Of a stretch of 64,000 nucleotides of DNA, positions 44,138-52,304 are shown in pieces. The stretch covers positions 935,001 through 999,000 of the forward strand of contig JAFLBK010000001.1 of assembly GCA_017303335.1 (NCBI GenBank), given 5' to 3'. The notes beneath the pieces are model-generated. The model had not been told where the DNA came from. It did no database searches and saw only the letters and a list, made by a program, of their open reading frames with translations. Source of the stretch: Chitinophagales bacterium (GTDB lineage Bacteria; Bacteroidota; Bacteroidia; Chitinophagales; Chitinophagaceae). The stretch's first letter is position 1. The number at the start of each line of letters is the position of its first letter. A program made the translations under genes and the position numbers.

Positions 44138-46006
44138 ATGTTTCCAGATTACGATATAATTGTGGTGGGGGCCGGTCATGCTGGTTGCGAAGCCGCAGCG
44201 TCTGCCGCTAACCTCGGGAGTAAGGTTCTGCTTGTAACAATGAATTTGCAAACCCTAGCACAGATGAGTTGCAATCCGGCGATGGGCGGAATTGCCAAAG
44301 GACAAATAGTCAGAGAGATAGACGCTTTGGGTGGATACAGTGGAATAGTTACCGATAAGAGCATGATTCAATTCAGAATGCTGAATAAATCCAAGGGGCC
44401 AGCCATGTGGAGTCCAAGAGCCCAAAGCGATAGATCCCTTTTTGCCTCTACTTGGCGAGAAATGCTTGAAAAAACACCAAACATTGACTTTTACCAGGAT
44501 ACGGTAAAGGGAATTGTGGTAAAATCAGGACGAGCGATAGGTGTAAAAACAGGGCTTGGGCATTTGATAAATGCAAAGGCTGTTATTCTCACCAACGGTA
44601 CCTTCCTTAACGGTGTGATTCATATTGGAGAAAAGAATTTTGGAGGAGGAAGAATAGCTGAAAAAAGCGCAGACGGCATTACTGAACAACTAATATCCCT
44701 TGGCTTTGAATCAGATAGACTAAAGACAGGAACTCCTCCCAGAATTGATGGTCGCAGTTTGGATTATTCAAAAATGGAGGAGCAACCCGGGGATAATGAA
44801 GTAACAGGGTTTAGTTATTTGGATATTGACCTTCTAGATCCTAAAAAGCAGCGGAGTTGTTGGATTACCTATACGAATGACACAGTGCATGAACTCTTAA
44901 AAACGGGATTTGATAAAAGCCCTATGTACCAAGGAAGAATCCAGGGAACCGGGCCACGATATTGTCCAAGCATTGAAGATAAAATCAGCCGCTTCGCCGA
45001 GCGTGATCGCCACCAGCTATTTGTTGAACCAGAAGGCTTTAATACTGTAGAAATATATGTCAATGGATTCTCAACATCATTGCCAGAAAATATTCAAAAT
45101 CAAGCACTTAGACAAGTTCCTGGCTTCGAAAACTGCAAAATGTTCCGGCCCGGGTATGCCATTGAGTATGATTATTTCCCTCCCACACAGTTGAGATTTA
45201 ATTTAGAAACAAAACTCGTTGATAACCTGTTCTTTGCGGGACAAATAAACGGAACAACGGGTTATGAAGAAGCAGCATGTCAAGGTTTGATGGCAGGAAT
45301 TAATGCACACCAAAAAGTAATGGATTTAGATCCATTTATTTTAAAACGCAGTGAGGCCTACATAGGGGTTTTGATTGACGACCTCATCAATAAAGGAACG
45401 GACGAGCCCTATCGTATGTTCACCAGCAGGGCCGAATTCAGAACGCTGCTACGTCAGGATAATGCGGATATTCGCCTTACAGAAAAGAGCTATCGTATCG
45501 GTTTGGCTTCGCAGCAACGAATGGACAGGGTGAGGGTAAAAAAGGAAAATGTTGAAAAAATTAAAGAAACGCTTTCTTCACTAAGCCTTGAACCCGAAGA
45601 GGTCAACCAATTTCTGGAAAAAAACGGATCCACGCCCACATCGCTGAAACAAAAAGCTTCGCAAGTATTACTGCGCCCGATGATCGGATTGCAAGAAATG
45701 CGAAAGTCGGTTCACCGGATTGAGGAAGCCTTGCTCTCATTTGATAAGGAAACCATCGAGCAGGCGGAAATACAGATAAAATATGATACCTACATAGAAA
45801 AAGAAAAAGAACTGGTGGAAAGAATGGGTCAACTCGAAAATCTCGTCATTCCGGAGAATTTTAATTACGAGAAATTGGTATCGCTAAGTGCTGAAGCCAA
45901 ACAAAAATTTACTAAAATAAAACCCAGAACCCTTGGACAGGCATCGCGGATTTCCGGAGTTAACCCAAGCGATGTACAAATTCTCATGGTATTCATGGGC
46001 AGATAA
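44138..46006 (+). CDS. mnmG: tRNA uridine-5-carboxymethylaminomethyl modification enzyme MnmG (GidA)
   Basis: MnmG, with MnmE, installs the cmnm5 group at U34 of certain tRNAs. The 622-residue FAD-binding protein has VVGAGHAGCEAAASAANLGS at residues 7-26 (dinucleotide fold), SCNPAMGGIAKGQIVREID near 44, the GidA signature GRSLDYSKMEEQPGD near 205 and FFAGQINGTTGYEEAACQG near 370, and the C-terminal MnmE/tRNA-binding helices. In many bacteria this gene lies near the replication origin. A cupin gene follows 5 bases after the stop. Confidence 0.97.
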   Translation: MFPDYDIIVVGAGHAGCEAAASAANLGSKVLLVTMNLQTLAQMSCNPAMGGIAKGQIVREIDALGGYSGIVTDKSMIQFRMLNKSKGPAMWSPRAQSDRSLFASTWREMLEKTPNIDFYQDTVKGIVVKSGRAIGVKTGLGHLINAKAVILTNGTFLNGVIHIGEKNFGGGRIAEKSADGITEQLISLGFESDRLKTGTPPRIDGRSLDYSKMEEQPGDNEVTGFSYLDIDLLDPKKQRSCWITYTNDTVHELLKTGFDKSPMYQGRIQGTGPRYCPSIEDKISRFAERDRHQLFVEPEGFNTVEIYVNGFSTSLPENIQNQALRQVPGFENCKMFRPGYAIEYDYFPPTQLRFNLETKLVDNLFFAGQINGTTGYEEAACQGLMAGINAHQKVMDLDPFILKRSEAYIGVLIDDLINKGTDEPYRMFTSRAEFRTLLRQDNADIRLTEKSYRIGLASQQRMDRVRVKKENVEKIKETLSSLSLEPEEVNQFLEKNGSTPTSLKQKASQVLLRPMIGLQEMRKSVHRIEEALLSFDKETIEQAEIQIKYDTYIEKEKELVERMGQLENLVIPENFNYEKLVSLSAEAKQKFTKIKPRTLGQASRISGVNPSDVQILMVFMGR

Positions 46007-46011
46007 AGACT

Positions 46012-46527
46012 ATGAAACTTAACTTTCAAAACAGCACCCCTAAAGAACTGGTTTTCGAAAATGTTGCCGAATACCTGCATCTGCAAAATCTAAAAGTAAA
46101 CAAGGAAGATAGTTCAAGGCCCTGGGGGGGCTTCTTCGTGATAGAAGAAAGCGATGCAGAAAGGTTTATTGAACTTTACTTTCCTCACCTTACCAAAGAA
46201 GCCCTGAGCATTTCAGGAAAACTAAGTCCAAAAATACTTGTCGTGGCACCGGAAAAAAGACTTAGCTGGCAATATCATTTTCGCCGTGCTGAGATATGGA
46301 AACTTATCGGAGGCGTTGCCGCTGTAATTACCAGTGATACCGACGCGGAGAAAGAAACCCAAAAGCTCAATATCGGAGATATTGTTCAGTTGCAGCAAGG
46401 AGAAAGGCATCGTCTCGTTGGGCTGGATAACTGGGGGATTATTGCTGAAATATGGCGGCACACAGATCCGGATAACCCGAGCGATGAAGATGATATTGTT
46501 CGCCTCCAGGATGACTTTGGCAGGTGA
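46012..46527 (+). CDS. Cupin-fold protein similar to phosphomannose isomerase type II C-terminal domain
   Basis: A 171-residue protein with a double-stranded beta-helix fold. It has SRPWGGFFVI (the RPWG motif of type II mannose-6-phosphate isomerases), APEKRLSWQYHFRRAEIWKL and GDIVQLQQGERHRLVGL, whose His, Glu and Gln/His residues are the expected metal ligands. It lacks the guanylyltransferase domain of ManC. Tight spacing behind mnmG (5 bases) indicates co-transcription. Activity on sugar phosphates is plausible, not shown. Confidence 0.8.
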   Translation: MKLNFQNSTPKELVFENVAEYLHLQNLKVNKEDSSRPWGGFFVIEESDAERFIELYFPHLTKEALSISGKLSPKILVVAPEKRLSWQYHFRRAEIWKLIGGVAAVITSDTDAEKETQKLNIGDIVQLQQGERHRLVGLDNWGIIAEIWRHTDPDNPSDEDDIVRLQDDFGR

Positions 46528-46544
46528 TTCGGTATTTACATGAA

Positions 46545-46578
46545 AAGACGGGCGGCACAGGTTACCACCACCCGTCTT
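46545..46578. terminator. Weak bidirectional terminator between cupin gene and ssb
   Basis: Stem AAGACGGG / CCCGTCTT with two more inner pairs and a 12-base loop, in the 59-base convergent gap. The T run is poor, so efficiency is uncertain. Confidence 0.5.
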
Positions 46579-46586
46579 ATAACCAA

Positions 46587-46931
46587 TCAGGAATTTGCTT
46601 TTCCTCCCAGCATCAATAATTCATTGACCTCTACTTCGGAGATATACTTCTTGATACCCGTTTTGTCGGTATAGCTTCGGCTGATAAGCTTACCCTCTAC
46701 GGCTACCTCGCTTCCCTTCTCCAGGTATTTCTCAACCACATCAGCAACCTTACCCCATGCAATAAGGTTATGCCAGGTTGTTTCCTTAACCTTTTCTCCT
46801 TTTGCATTCCGGTACACTTCGTTGGTTGCAATGCTGAAACGGGCAAGCTTGGTTCCATTACTTGTGTTTTTGATCTCCGGGGCGTTTCCGAGATTGCCAA
46901 TAAGCTGGACTTTGTTTCTTAGTGTCTGCAT
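46587..46931 (-). CDS. ssb: Single-stranded DNA-binding protein
   Basis: A 114-residue OB-fold SSB (RNKVQLIGNLGNAPEIK, ARFSIATNEVYRNAKGE, TTWHNLIAWGKVADVVEKYL, GSEVAVEGKLISRSYTDKTG). It is short: it ends soon after the OB fold, with no acidic C-terminal tail of the DDDIPF type that recruits partner proteins in the main replicative SSB. It is therefore probably a secondary SSB, as found in many Bacteroidota. Confidence 0.9.
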   Translation of the reverse strand: MQTLRNKVQLIGNLGNAPEIKNTSNGTKLARFSIATNEVYRNAKGEKVKETTWHNLIAWGKVADVVEKYLEKGSEVAVEGKLISRSYTDKTGIKKYISEVEVNELLMLGGKANS

Positions 46932-47109
46932 AAAATAAAAGTTTTACCTCCGTGCGTAAGAGGGGGTGATATAATTCCAGCAACAATACAGCAAACGGGA
47001 AGCATGCTATAGAGATTAAAGACTCAATGGAACTGTAATTTTCCCACTGAATTTCGGGAAATAGCCCTTTTTTATCTCCCGGTAACAGGCACGCTGGCGG
47101 ATAAAAAAG

Positions 47110-47117
47110 TAAATTTG
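47110..47117 (+). promoter_or_regulatory. Candidate -7 promoter element of the SprB-repeat protein gene
   Basis: TAAATTTG matches TAnnTTTG exactly, 15 bases before the ATG. Confidence 0.4.
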
Positions 47118-47132
47118 CTGGTTACATTATAA

Positions 47133-49073
47133 ATGTTGCAACAAGGCATCCATAGAACCCTGATGATAGCGGTATTCGTTTGTGCCTGTATCATTGCACA
47201 AAGAGCAGGTGCTCAGTGTACAACCCCCATTTCCTCATTTCCGTATACAGAGGGCTTTGAAACAACAAACGGATCATGGGTTGCCGGTGGTACGGGTTCC
47301 GATTGGGCCTGGGGAACACCCGCCAAAATAACAATCAACGCGGCTGCAACCGGGAGCAAATGCTGGATCACGGGTGGACTAACGCCGGGAGCTTATACCA
47401 ACGGCGAAGCTTCCTGGTTGCAAAGCCCCTGTTTTGACTTCACAACACTGAAGTATCCCTATATATCCTTTGCCGCTTTCTGGGAAACCGAAAGAAGGTT
47501 TGATGGGGCGACATTTCAGTACTCTACCGACCTTGGCGCTACCTGGACAAATGTTGGCAGCCAGAACGACCCGGCTAATTGCCTTAACGGAAGCTGGTTC
47601 AACTTTTCTCCGATAACGGGACTTAACCCTCTGACAACAGTACGGGAGGGGTGGTCGGGAACGATCCAACCCACCGCGGGAAGCTGCCAAGGTACCGGCG
47701 GCAGCGGAAGGTGGGTGAATGCACAGCATACAATGCCCTACTTGGCCGCACAGCCCAATGTGATCTTTCGCTTTGCCTTTGGTGCGGGTACTACCTGTAA
47801 TAATTATGATGGTTTTGCTATCGACGACATACAAATAGGCGAGGCGCCCGTGAACAAAGCGGCTTTCACATATGCCTGTACAAACAGCAACACGGTAACA
47901 TTTACCAATACCTCTATTCTGTGCCCGAACCTGGAATGGAATTTTGGAGATATCGCTTCGGGCCCCAACAACACATCCACCCTGCAAAGTCCTACCCATA
48001 CATTTTCCGCCCCGGGCACCTATACCATCAAGCTGGTAACCAGGGGTCCCGATAACGCCCCCGATTCAACAGAACAAACCATTCATATACTCGGATTAAC
48101 AACCTCGCAGATCAGCAGTAATAAATGCTTTGGTGATAAGAGCGCTTCCGCAACAGTTGATGTTATCCCCGCAGCAGCCGGGCCATTCATCTATTCCTGG
48201 AACACCAACCCGGTTCAAACTACCGCAACTGCAACCGGCCTTGGAGCCAGTATTTATTCTGTAACGGTCAGCGCCGTAAACAGTTGCCAGGCAAACAAAA
48301 TCGTGATCATTGGAGAACCGGCAAAACTTTCCCACTCAGTAAGTATTATTCAACCGGGTTGCTCTGCCCCGACAGGGTCCGTCACTATTTCCGAAACAGG
48401 GGGAACAGCACCATACACTTACTCCTGGTCACCATCGGGAGGTACCGGAGCAACAGCCACCGGGCTGGCTCCGGGGAATTATACGGTTACGGTGACTGAC
48501 AATAATTTGTGTACAGATAAGATTGATATCACGATCGCCAACACATCGCCGATAACAACCAGCGTTGGCAACGTAAAAAATGTAAGTTGTTTTGGATTAA
48601 GCGATGGATCGGCAACCGTTCAGGTGGGCGGGGGTACTCCACCCTATACCTATAGCTGGAATTCGATCCCCGCGCAGGCGACAGCCACCGCGACAAACCT
48701 GCCTGCCGGAAACTATACAGTCAGTATATTTGATAACGGCGGCTGTACCGGTTCGGCGGTTGTATCGATCACTCAACCGGCGGCGGGAACCTGCGGAGAT
48801 ATCTATTTTCCCAATTCAATTACTCCAAATGGTGATGCACGCAATGATGGATTTGGGCCCCTGGGCAATATCTCGGCGATCAGTAATTACCAGCTGAAGA
48901 TATTCAACCGGTATGGCGAGCTGGTTTTCTCCAGCAAAGACCCATCCGAGCGGTGGAATGGCTATTACAAAGGGAAACTTAACAGCCCCGGAAGCTATGT
49001 CTGGCACGTCACGTTTGTTTTTAAGGGAATTACAAAAAGAGCAGAGCAGGGAACGGTAATACTGATCAAATAG
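47133..49073 (+). CDS. Secreted gliding-motility-associated protein with PKD and SprB-like repeats and T9SS C-terminal domain
   Basis: A 646-residue exported protein. After a signal peptide (ending near AGAQC) comes a MAM/jelly-roll-like domain (FPYTEGFETTNGSW to FAIDDIQIG, residues 30-233), a PKD domain (FTNTSILCPNLEWNFGD, THTFSAPGTYTIKLVT, about 240-305), and three SprB-like repeats of about 75 residues (315-385, 400-470, 475-550), each with CFG or GC, then TPPYTYSW or similar, and ending in GNYTVTV-type strands. The C terminus (FPNSITPNGDARNDGF, YQLKIFNRYGELVF, GSYVWHV) is the gliding-motility-associated, type IX secretion C-terminal domain. It should be a surface protein or adhesin. Confidence 0.92.
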   Translation: MLQQGIHRTLMIAVFVCACIIAQRAGAQCTTPISSFPYTEGFETTNGSWVAGGTGSDWAWGTPAKITINAAATGSKCWITGGLTPGAYTNGEASWLQSPCFDFTTLKYPYISFAAFWETERRFDGATFQYSTDLGATWTNVGSQNDPANCLNGSWFNFSPITGLNPLTTVREGWSGTIQPTAGSCQGTGGSGRWVNAQHTMPYLAAQPNVIFRFAFGAGTTCNNYDGFAIDDIQIGEAPVNKAAFTYACTNSNTVTFTNTSILCPNLEWNFGDIASGPNNTSTLQSPTHTFSAPGTYTIKLVTRGPDNAPDSTEQTIHILGLTTSQISSNKCFGDKSASATVDVIPAAAGPFIYSWNTNPVQTTATATGLGASIYSVTVSAVNSCQANKIVIIGEPAKLSHSVSIIQPGCSAPTGSVTISETGGTAPYTYSWSPSGGTGATATGLAPGNYTVTVTDNNLCTDKIDITIANTSPITTSVGNVKNVSCFGLSDGSATVQVGGGTPPYTYSWNSIPAQATATATNLPAGNYTVSIFDNGGCTGSAVVSITQPAAGTCGDIYFPNSITPNGDARNDGFGPLGNISAISNYQLKIFNRYGELVFSSKDPSERWNGYYKGKLNSPGSYVWHVTFVFKGITKRAEQGTVILIK

Positions 49074-49117
49074 CAACGATAAATCCTGGGTTTTAATCAA
49101 TACCTGTATCATCAATT

Positions 49118-49804
49118 ATGAAAAAAATAGCAACCACCCTGTTCTTGTGTACATTGCTTAGCAGCTGCAATAAAGAATCTGCCGAAGGAGATTATATTAC
49201 AATCACCGGCTTTGTACGGGACTTTCAAGATGACTCACCCATTCAGGGAGCCAAAATATATTCAAAAAAATTAACGCTGCCCGGGGGCCCGCCCGGGGGC
49301 CCATCGCTTATTGTTGACAGCGCTTTGTCTGATGCGTATGGAAAGGCGTCGTTCAGGTATAGAAAAAGCGTTGGAGAGTACAGATTTCTGATCCCGGAAA
49401 AAAGCGGCTATTTAAATGCAATAAGCTCCTTTGGAATAAATGGCTACAACGAAAAAGACAGAACAGATAGCCTGTTTCTTTCAAAACCCTCCTATTTAAA
49501 TTTGACCGTACATAACAGTGCCACCTACCTGCCATCGGATATTGTTGAAATTAAGATAAAAGGAGATTATGGTATCTCGGCCCCGGATATATATAGAACG
49601 CTCTTCAGAGACAGCGTAAACAGACCCGATAAGTTTTTTTATCTGCAAGCCGTTTACTCCCGCCCGGCAGGGTACACACAATTTGGAACGACACACATTT
49701 ACTTTATTATAGAAATATCCCGTAACAATAACCCTATTGCTACCAGGCAGGACTCCGCCGAACTCATTAAGTTCGGTACAAAGAACTTCACGCTGAACTA
49801 TTAA
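49118..49804 (+). CDS. Predicted lipoprotein of unknown function with a Gly-Pro repeat
   Basis: A 228-residue lipoprotein: a signal peptide with lipobox LSSC (Cys at about residue 16), then TITGFVRDFQDDSPIQGAKIY, which looks like a carboxypeptidase-regulatory-like (CarboxypepD_reg/Ig-like) domain, and a beta-rich C-terminal half. A short Gly-Pro insert (PGGPPGGP, about residues 56-63) is encoded by a 12-base tandem duplication. It follows the SprB-repeat gene after 44 bases, probably in the same operon. Confidence 0.7.
   Translation: MKKIATTLFLCTLLSSCNKESAEGDYITITGFVRDFQDDSPIQGAKIYSKKLTLPGGPPGGPSLIVDSALSDAYGKASFRYRKSVGEYRFLIPEKSGYLNAISSFGINGYNEKDRTDSLFLSKPSYLNLTVHNSATYLPSDIVEIKIKGDYGISAPDIYRTLFRDSVNRPDKFFYLQAVYSRPAGYTQFGTTHIYFIIEISRNNNPIATRQDSAELIKFGTKNFTLNY
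49279..49302 (+). repeat. 12-base tandem duplication, very GC-rich
   Basis: Two perfect copies of GCCCGGGGGCCC in tandem inside the lipoprotein gene, coding for PGGPPGGP. Each copy contains GGGCCC and is itself nearly palindromic. The exact repeat suggests recent slippage. Confidence 0.85.
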
Positions 49805-49824
49805 GGACCAGCAGGCTTAAATAA

Positions 49825-50757
49825 TCAGACCGTAGCCATTACCTTACGCTGATTCGGGAGGAAACGTTCATTCTTGATAACGGGTTGCTCCTGCGGAAAA
49901 TCATCCGATTGCAATTCAATCCTCCGGGTTATATCACTGAGGGCGGATAAACGTTCCAGCGTATAAGGAATGGTATCAAGCCCAGAGGCGAACTTCAGGA
50001 TATAACTATAGATGGCAAACAGGCTTCCGGCCAGTACGGAATTAGTATGCAGACTGCCTGATACCAGAAGCGACGTGATCACCACCACCAATACCATGAT
50101 CTCCATGAACCCGAAATTCAACGCTTCCTTATCGGAAATACGGATCTGCCACTTGCGCAGGTTATTGTAATGGGTCCGGATGGTTGAATGATCGCCGGTG
50201 GCAATGATATCAACCTGTTTTTCGAGCTCATCATTCTTGTTTTTATTCAGTCGCCTCATTTTCCTGCCATACAACATGCTGATAACAACCACCGGTACGA
50301 GGATCGAAAGACAGATGCCCACAATGGTTATGTCGTAAAAGAACAGGATGATCAGCGAACCGAAGATATTATATGCGGCCTCGATGGCGTACACAAGATC
50401 ATGTTCCAGGAAATCGACAAATTCGCGGGCCAGGGTAGAATGAGCGCTTAATTTTGATACCTGGATCTTATTGTACCGGCGGCTCAGGAATTTTGTTACC
50501 AGGGATGTGTAGATTGAGGTATAGGTACGGGTATCGTACATATGCCTGAACGTTCCGATCAGTAAATAAGAAAGATGTACAACCGCCAATACAACAACCC
50601 CCCGGTAACTTCCCTTGACGATATCATTGATGGCCTCACCAAAGAAATAAAAACGAAGTAATCCCCCGAGCATCTCAAGCGAGAACAATAAGTACGTAAA
50701 GATCAGCTGGTACTTATGCTTCATCATCAGTGTGCGTAAAATCTGGAATCTGGACAT
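49825..50757 (-). CDS. ABC-type six-helix membrane domain protein lacking an ATPase domain
   Basis: A 310-residue integral membrane protein with the six-helix arrangement of type I ABC exporters: helices near residues 18-36, 52-70, 130-145, 148-165, 219-238 and 240-258, and the exporter pattern SAHSTLAREFVDFLEHDLVYAI between helices 2 and 3. After the last helix and a short tail (to residue 310) the protein stops; there is no Walker A, signature or Walker B. It is the last gene of the ATP-grasp/SET cassette, 101 bases after the fusion gene. It could pair with an unlinked ATPase or act as a non-transport sensor. Confidence 0.8.
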   Translation of the reverse strand: MSRFQILRTLMMKHKYQLIFTYLLFSLEMLGGLLRFYFFGEAINDIVKGSYRGVVVLAVVHLSYLLIGTFRHMYDTRTYTSIYTSLVTKFLSRRYNKIQVSKLSAHSTLAREFVDFLEHDLVYAIEAAYNIFGSLIILFFYDITIVGICLSILVPVVVISMLYGRKMRRLNKNKNDELEKQVDIIATGDHSTIRTHYNNLRKWQIRISDKEALNFGFMEIMVLVVVITSLLVSGSLHTNSVLAGSLFAIYSYILKFASGLDTIPYTLERLSALSDITRRIELQSDDFPQEQPVIKNERFLPNQRKVMATV

Positions 50758-50858
50758 AGCGCTGTTCTTTTGATTCTGAAATCATCTGTTACTAAAGCCT
50801 TGTAAAAGGACGATGAATTGTAATGGCGGTCAGTAAGACGGGATGTGATCGGCGGCGT

Positions 50859-52292
50859 TTAATCCTTCAGGGCTTCCCGTTGGGTCACCGAGTTGCCCGG
50901 TGTGCCGGTAACCCGGCCCCGGCAAGAGGCTGCGCCGCAACGGCAATCAAAGGGCTCCATGTGCTCATCCAGGAAGTCGGCGTAGTTGAGGGTTAGTTCT
51001 TCGCCCTTGAAGATGTTGCGGAGGGCGACTACGTTCAAGCCTTCATATCGGGTGTTGGGATCGCAACTGTGATTTTGTGGGGCCCAGTTTGCCGGATTAT
51101 CATCCCACAGCAAAAATACTTCATTGCTCAGAGGATACGCGTACTTGCGGAAAGTTTCTTTTTCCTTAACAGCCCAGTTTTTTTCTACATATCTGCGGGT
51201 TACAATACGCTGCGCCATTTCTTCTCCCCTGAAAATCACATCACCTGCATGTATGTCTTGATTTGCATATATACCATAGCCGGCAATCGCATTGCCCTTC
51301 ATAGTATATTTTTTTCGTTTGCGTTGATAGCGGGAGATGCCCTCCGCAATGATTTTATCAAGAAACCCGGCCTGTCCGATGCCGTCGCATTTCAGGATAT
51401 AATCGGCCGAACCTTCGTACCCATCCTTATAAAAAACAGAACAGGTGAAATTGATTTCCAGAAAATAGAGTTCATTCTTTTCATTTACACGGAAATCAAG
51501 CCGGGCATAGCCCACGCCGCCAAAACCCTGGAAAATTTGAAGGGCCGCGTCTTTCAATTGCAACTCGAGCGCAGGATCATTGCAGGGAATGTTGGCTTCC
51601 GGGTGCAGTTCCGATGTTTTCAGCGCATAGGTTTTGAACCGGAACCCGGCAGGAAAGATATACTCGATCGGTTTGAAAACCGTGCAGGTCTTTGGATCGC
51701 CGGCGTTGGCCACCAGCATGACCGTAAACTCCCGTCCGCCGATATATTCTTCCACCAGCAAGGGTCCGTACTCGTCCATAATGCTGGAGCATTTCCGCAC
51801 CAGGTCTTCTTTGTTGTACACAAGCGAACGGTCATCAACGCCCAGGCTATCCCCGGCTTTATCCGGCTTCACGAATAGGGGATACGTGAGATGCGCACAT
51901 TCTCTTTCTATTTCTTCCAGCGAACCGATCAGCGCAAAGGCGGGCGTTTTGATACCCGAAGCATACGCTACATATTTCATGAGATCTTTCGGCGGATCGT
52001 ACAGTAAGGAGGTGGGCCCGGTGAACGGGAGATCGAGCAACTCCATGAAATAAATGACATCCACTGAAGGAACACTCCACTCCAGGTATCCTTCGCAGAG
52101 GTTCACAAAAATGTCGAAGTTCTTTTTTTTAAGTTCTTTAAGCTGTTTGTAGATGGTTAGTTTATTAAGCAACACATGCTCGAACTCGGCGCCGGGCATC
52201 AAATGGCCGAGGTCGCGGGCCGGGTCGTAGTTTTGATAATCTACATCAGAGGTGGAGTAATCGGGTTGGAGAACGCAAATTTTCATATTCAT
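50859..52292 (-). CDS. ATP-grasp (D-Ala-D-Ala-ligase-like) enzyme fused to a C-terminal SET domain
   Basis: A 477-residue two-domain protein. Residues 1 to about 320 are a complete ATP-grasp ligase of the D-Ala-D-Ala ligase type: FVNLCEGYLEWSVP near 62, FVKPDKAGDSLGV near 140, VEEYIGGREFTVMLV near 180 and the metal site ARLDFRVN...LYFLEINFT (Asp266, Glu279, Asn281). Residues about 330-460 are a SET domain: GNAIAGYGIYA (cofactor loop), APQNHSCDPNTRYE (NHSCxPN core), GEELTLNYADF (catalytic Tyr region) and a post-SET zinc site Cys450, Cys452, Cys457 (with Cys410). All key residues look intact. Substrates unknown; it sits between another ATP-grasp gene (12-base gap) and the ABC-type membrane gene. 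Confidence 0.9.
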   Translation of the reverse strand: MNMKICVLQPDYSTSDVDYQNYDPARDLGHLMPGAEFEHVLLNKLTIYKQLKELKKKNFDIFVNLCEGYLEWSVPSVDVIYFMELLDLPFTGPTSLLYDPPKDLMKYVAYASGIKTPAFALIGSLEEIERECAHLTYPLFVKPDKAGDSLGVDDRSLVYNKEDLVRKCSSIMDEYGPLLVEEYIGGREFTVMLVANAGDPKTCTVFKPIEYIFPAGFRFKTYALKTSELHPEANIPCNDPALELQLKDAALQIFQGFGGVGYARLDFRVNEKNELYFLEINFTCSVFYKDGYEGSADYILKCDGIGQAGFLDKIIAEGISRYQRKRKKYTMKGNAIAGYGIYANQDIHAGDVIFRGEEMAQRIVTRRYVEKNWAVKEKETFRKYAYPLSNEVFLLWDDNPANWAPQNHSCDPNTRYEGLNVVALRNIFKGEELTLNYADFLDEHMEPFDCRCGAASCRGRVTGTPGNSVTQREALKD

Positions 52293-52304
52293 GGTTTCGC
52301 CGCA

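Noticed and set aside
49825..50757. Full ABC exporter.
   Set aside because: No Walker A, signature or Walker B anywhere in the protein or the next 20 bases.
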